From positions 1 through 5,225 of the forward strand of contig CAKSLU010000056.1 in assembly GCA_934474225.1 (NCBI GenBank): a stretch of DNA of 5,225 nt, written 5' to 3'. The position numbers and the translations under genes were made by a program. Origin of the DNA: an uncultured Eubacteriales bacterium (GTDB lineage: Bacteria; Bacillota; Clostridia; Oscillospirales; CAG-272). Positions 4,638 to 5,225 of this stretch are shown in pieces; the first letter of the stretch is position 1; each line of letters starts with the position of its first letter. The notes beneath the pieces were generated by a model, which saw nothing but the letters and a program-made list of their open reading frames with translations, was not told the DNA's origin and ran no database searches.

Positions 4638-5225
4638 TTATTCGTCCTCGCCGATATAGGCGGTGATGACGCGCGGGTCGTGCAGAACCTCCGCCGTCTT
4701 GCCCTTGGCAAGTTCGGTACCGAAGTTGAGGACGGTCAGCTCCTCGCAGATACCGCCGACCAGCTTCATATCATGCTCAATCAGCAGAATGGTCATATCA
4801 AAGTTGTCCCGGACAAAGCGGATGGTGTTCATCAGCTCCGCCGTCTCGTTCGGGTTCATGCCCGCGGCAGGCTCGTCGAGCAGCAGCAGCTTCGGGTCGG
4901 TCGCCATCGCGCGCGCAATCTCCAGCTTGCGCTGCTTGCCGTACGGCAGGTTGGACGCAAGCAGGTCGCGCTGCCCGTCCAGGTCGAAGACCTTGAGCAG
5001 CTCAATCGCCTTCTCGGTGACTTCTTTCTCACACTTGCGGTATCTGCCGACATGCAGGCACGCCTCCGCGAAGGAATAGCGGATGCTGTTGCCGAGGCCG
5101 AGACGGACATTGTCCAGCACGCTCATTTTGCCGAACAGACGGATGTTCTGGAAGGTGCGGGCGATGCCGAGCTTGTTGATCTCCACCGGGGTCTTGCCGT
5201 TGAGGCAGACGCCGTCCAGCGTGAT
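4638..5225 (-). CDS. livG: Branched-chain amino-acid ABC transporter ATP-binding protein LivG, N-terminus outside the window
   Basis: Partner ATPase of LivF. The 195 visible residues lack about the first 60, including Walker A, because the gene runs off the right edge. The open frame continues through 5225 and begins ITLDGVCLNGKTPVEINKLG. The hallmark GIARTFQNIRLF follows, the Q-loop region that separates LivG from LivF. The signature is LPYGKQRKLEIARAM, with the LivG-type YG variant in place of SGG. Walker B is LLLLDEP and the switch histidine is in LIEHDM. The end, VITAYIGEDE, is typical. A GTG at 5186 is an internal valine and not the start. Upstream genes to the right are expected to be livM, livH and livK. 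Confidence 0.94.
   Translation of the reverse strand: MTLDGVCLNGKTPVEINKLGIARTFQNIRLFGKMSVLDNVRLGLGNSIRYSFAEACLHVGRYRKCEKEVTEKAIELLKVFDLDGQRDLLASNLPYGKQRKLEIARAMATDPKLLLLDEPAAGMNPNETAELMNTIRFVRDNFDMTILLIEHDMKLVGGICEELTVLNFGTELAKGKTAEVLHDPRVITAYIGEDE

Noticed and set aside
5184..5186. GTG at 5186 as the livG start codon
   Set aside because: The frame stays open to the window edge with LivG-like sequence (ITLDG...NGKTPVEINKLG), and a start here would lack Walker A.

Overview
The window looks like a chromosomal segment of a GC-rich member of the Clostridia, possibly an Oscillospiraceae/Ruminococcaceae-type gut anaerobe. This is inferred from the mix of genes, strong sigma-A-type promoters, G-rich ribosome binding sites, a tRNA with an encoded CCA end, and a style of hairpin-rich intergenic repeat that I associate with such genomes. 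The genus cannot be fixed from the sequence alone. The sampled coding DNA is above 60% GC (mutY), but the first 300 bases are about 37% GC.

Layout. Positions 1-71 (minus) hold the N-terminus of an AT-rich NAD-dependent epimerase/dehydratase-like gene that runs off the left edge, with a good promoter at 110-138. About 140-285 contains nothing I can assign. A bidirectional terminator (289-324) ends a tRNA-Gln(UUG) gene (356-431, minus). Its promoter lies back to back with that of mutY (583-1614, plus), the adenine glycosylase of 8-oxoguanine repair. The gap 1615-1997 has no gene: it holds a double-hairpin inverted-repeat module (1668-1805), a 110-bp unit (1810-1919) and a terminator (1942-1969). 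A purine-type NCS2/AzgA-family permease follows (1998-3401, minus) with a near-consensus promoter (3453-3481). The gap 3402-3920 also has no gene: it holds the permease leader and promoter, then a second copy of the same composite repeat (3555-3749 and 3754-3864) and a near-identical terminator (3869-3895). Last come livF (3921-4625) and the C-terminal three quarters of livG (4638 to the right edge), both minus, in one operon.

How the parts work together. livG and livF are the two ATPases of a branched-chain amino-acid ABC importer; the permease and binding-protein genes livH, livM and livK are expected beyond the right edge. The purine permease is a single-gene unit. mutY, the tRNA and the permease have their own promoters and share no obvious pathway.

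The most notable non-genic feature is the composite repeat. It occurs twice in the same orientation, each time directly beyond the terminator of a minus-strand gene, so that it brackets the permease. Its hairpins keep their pairing while their sequence changes. I see no sign of a new defence, secretion or biosynthetic system; the gene content is ordinary.
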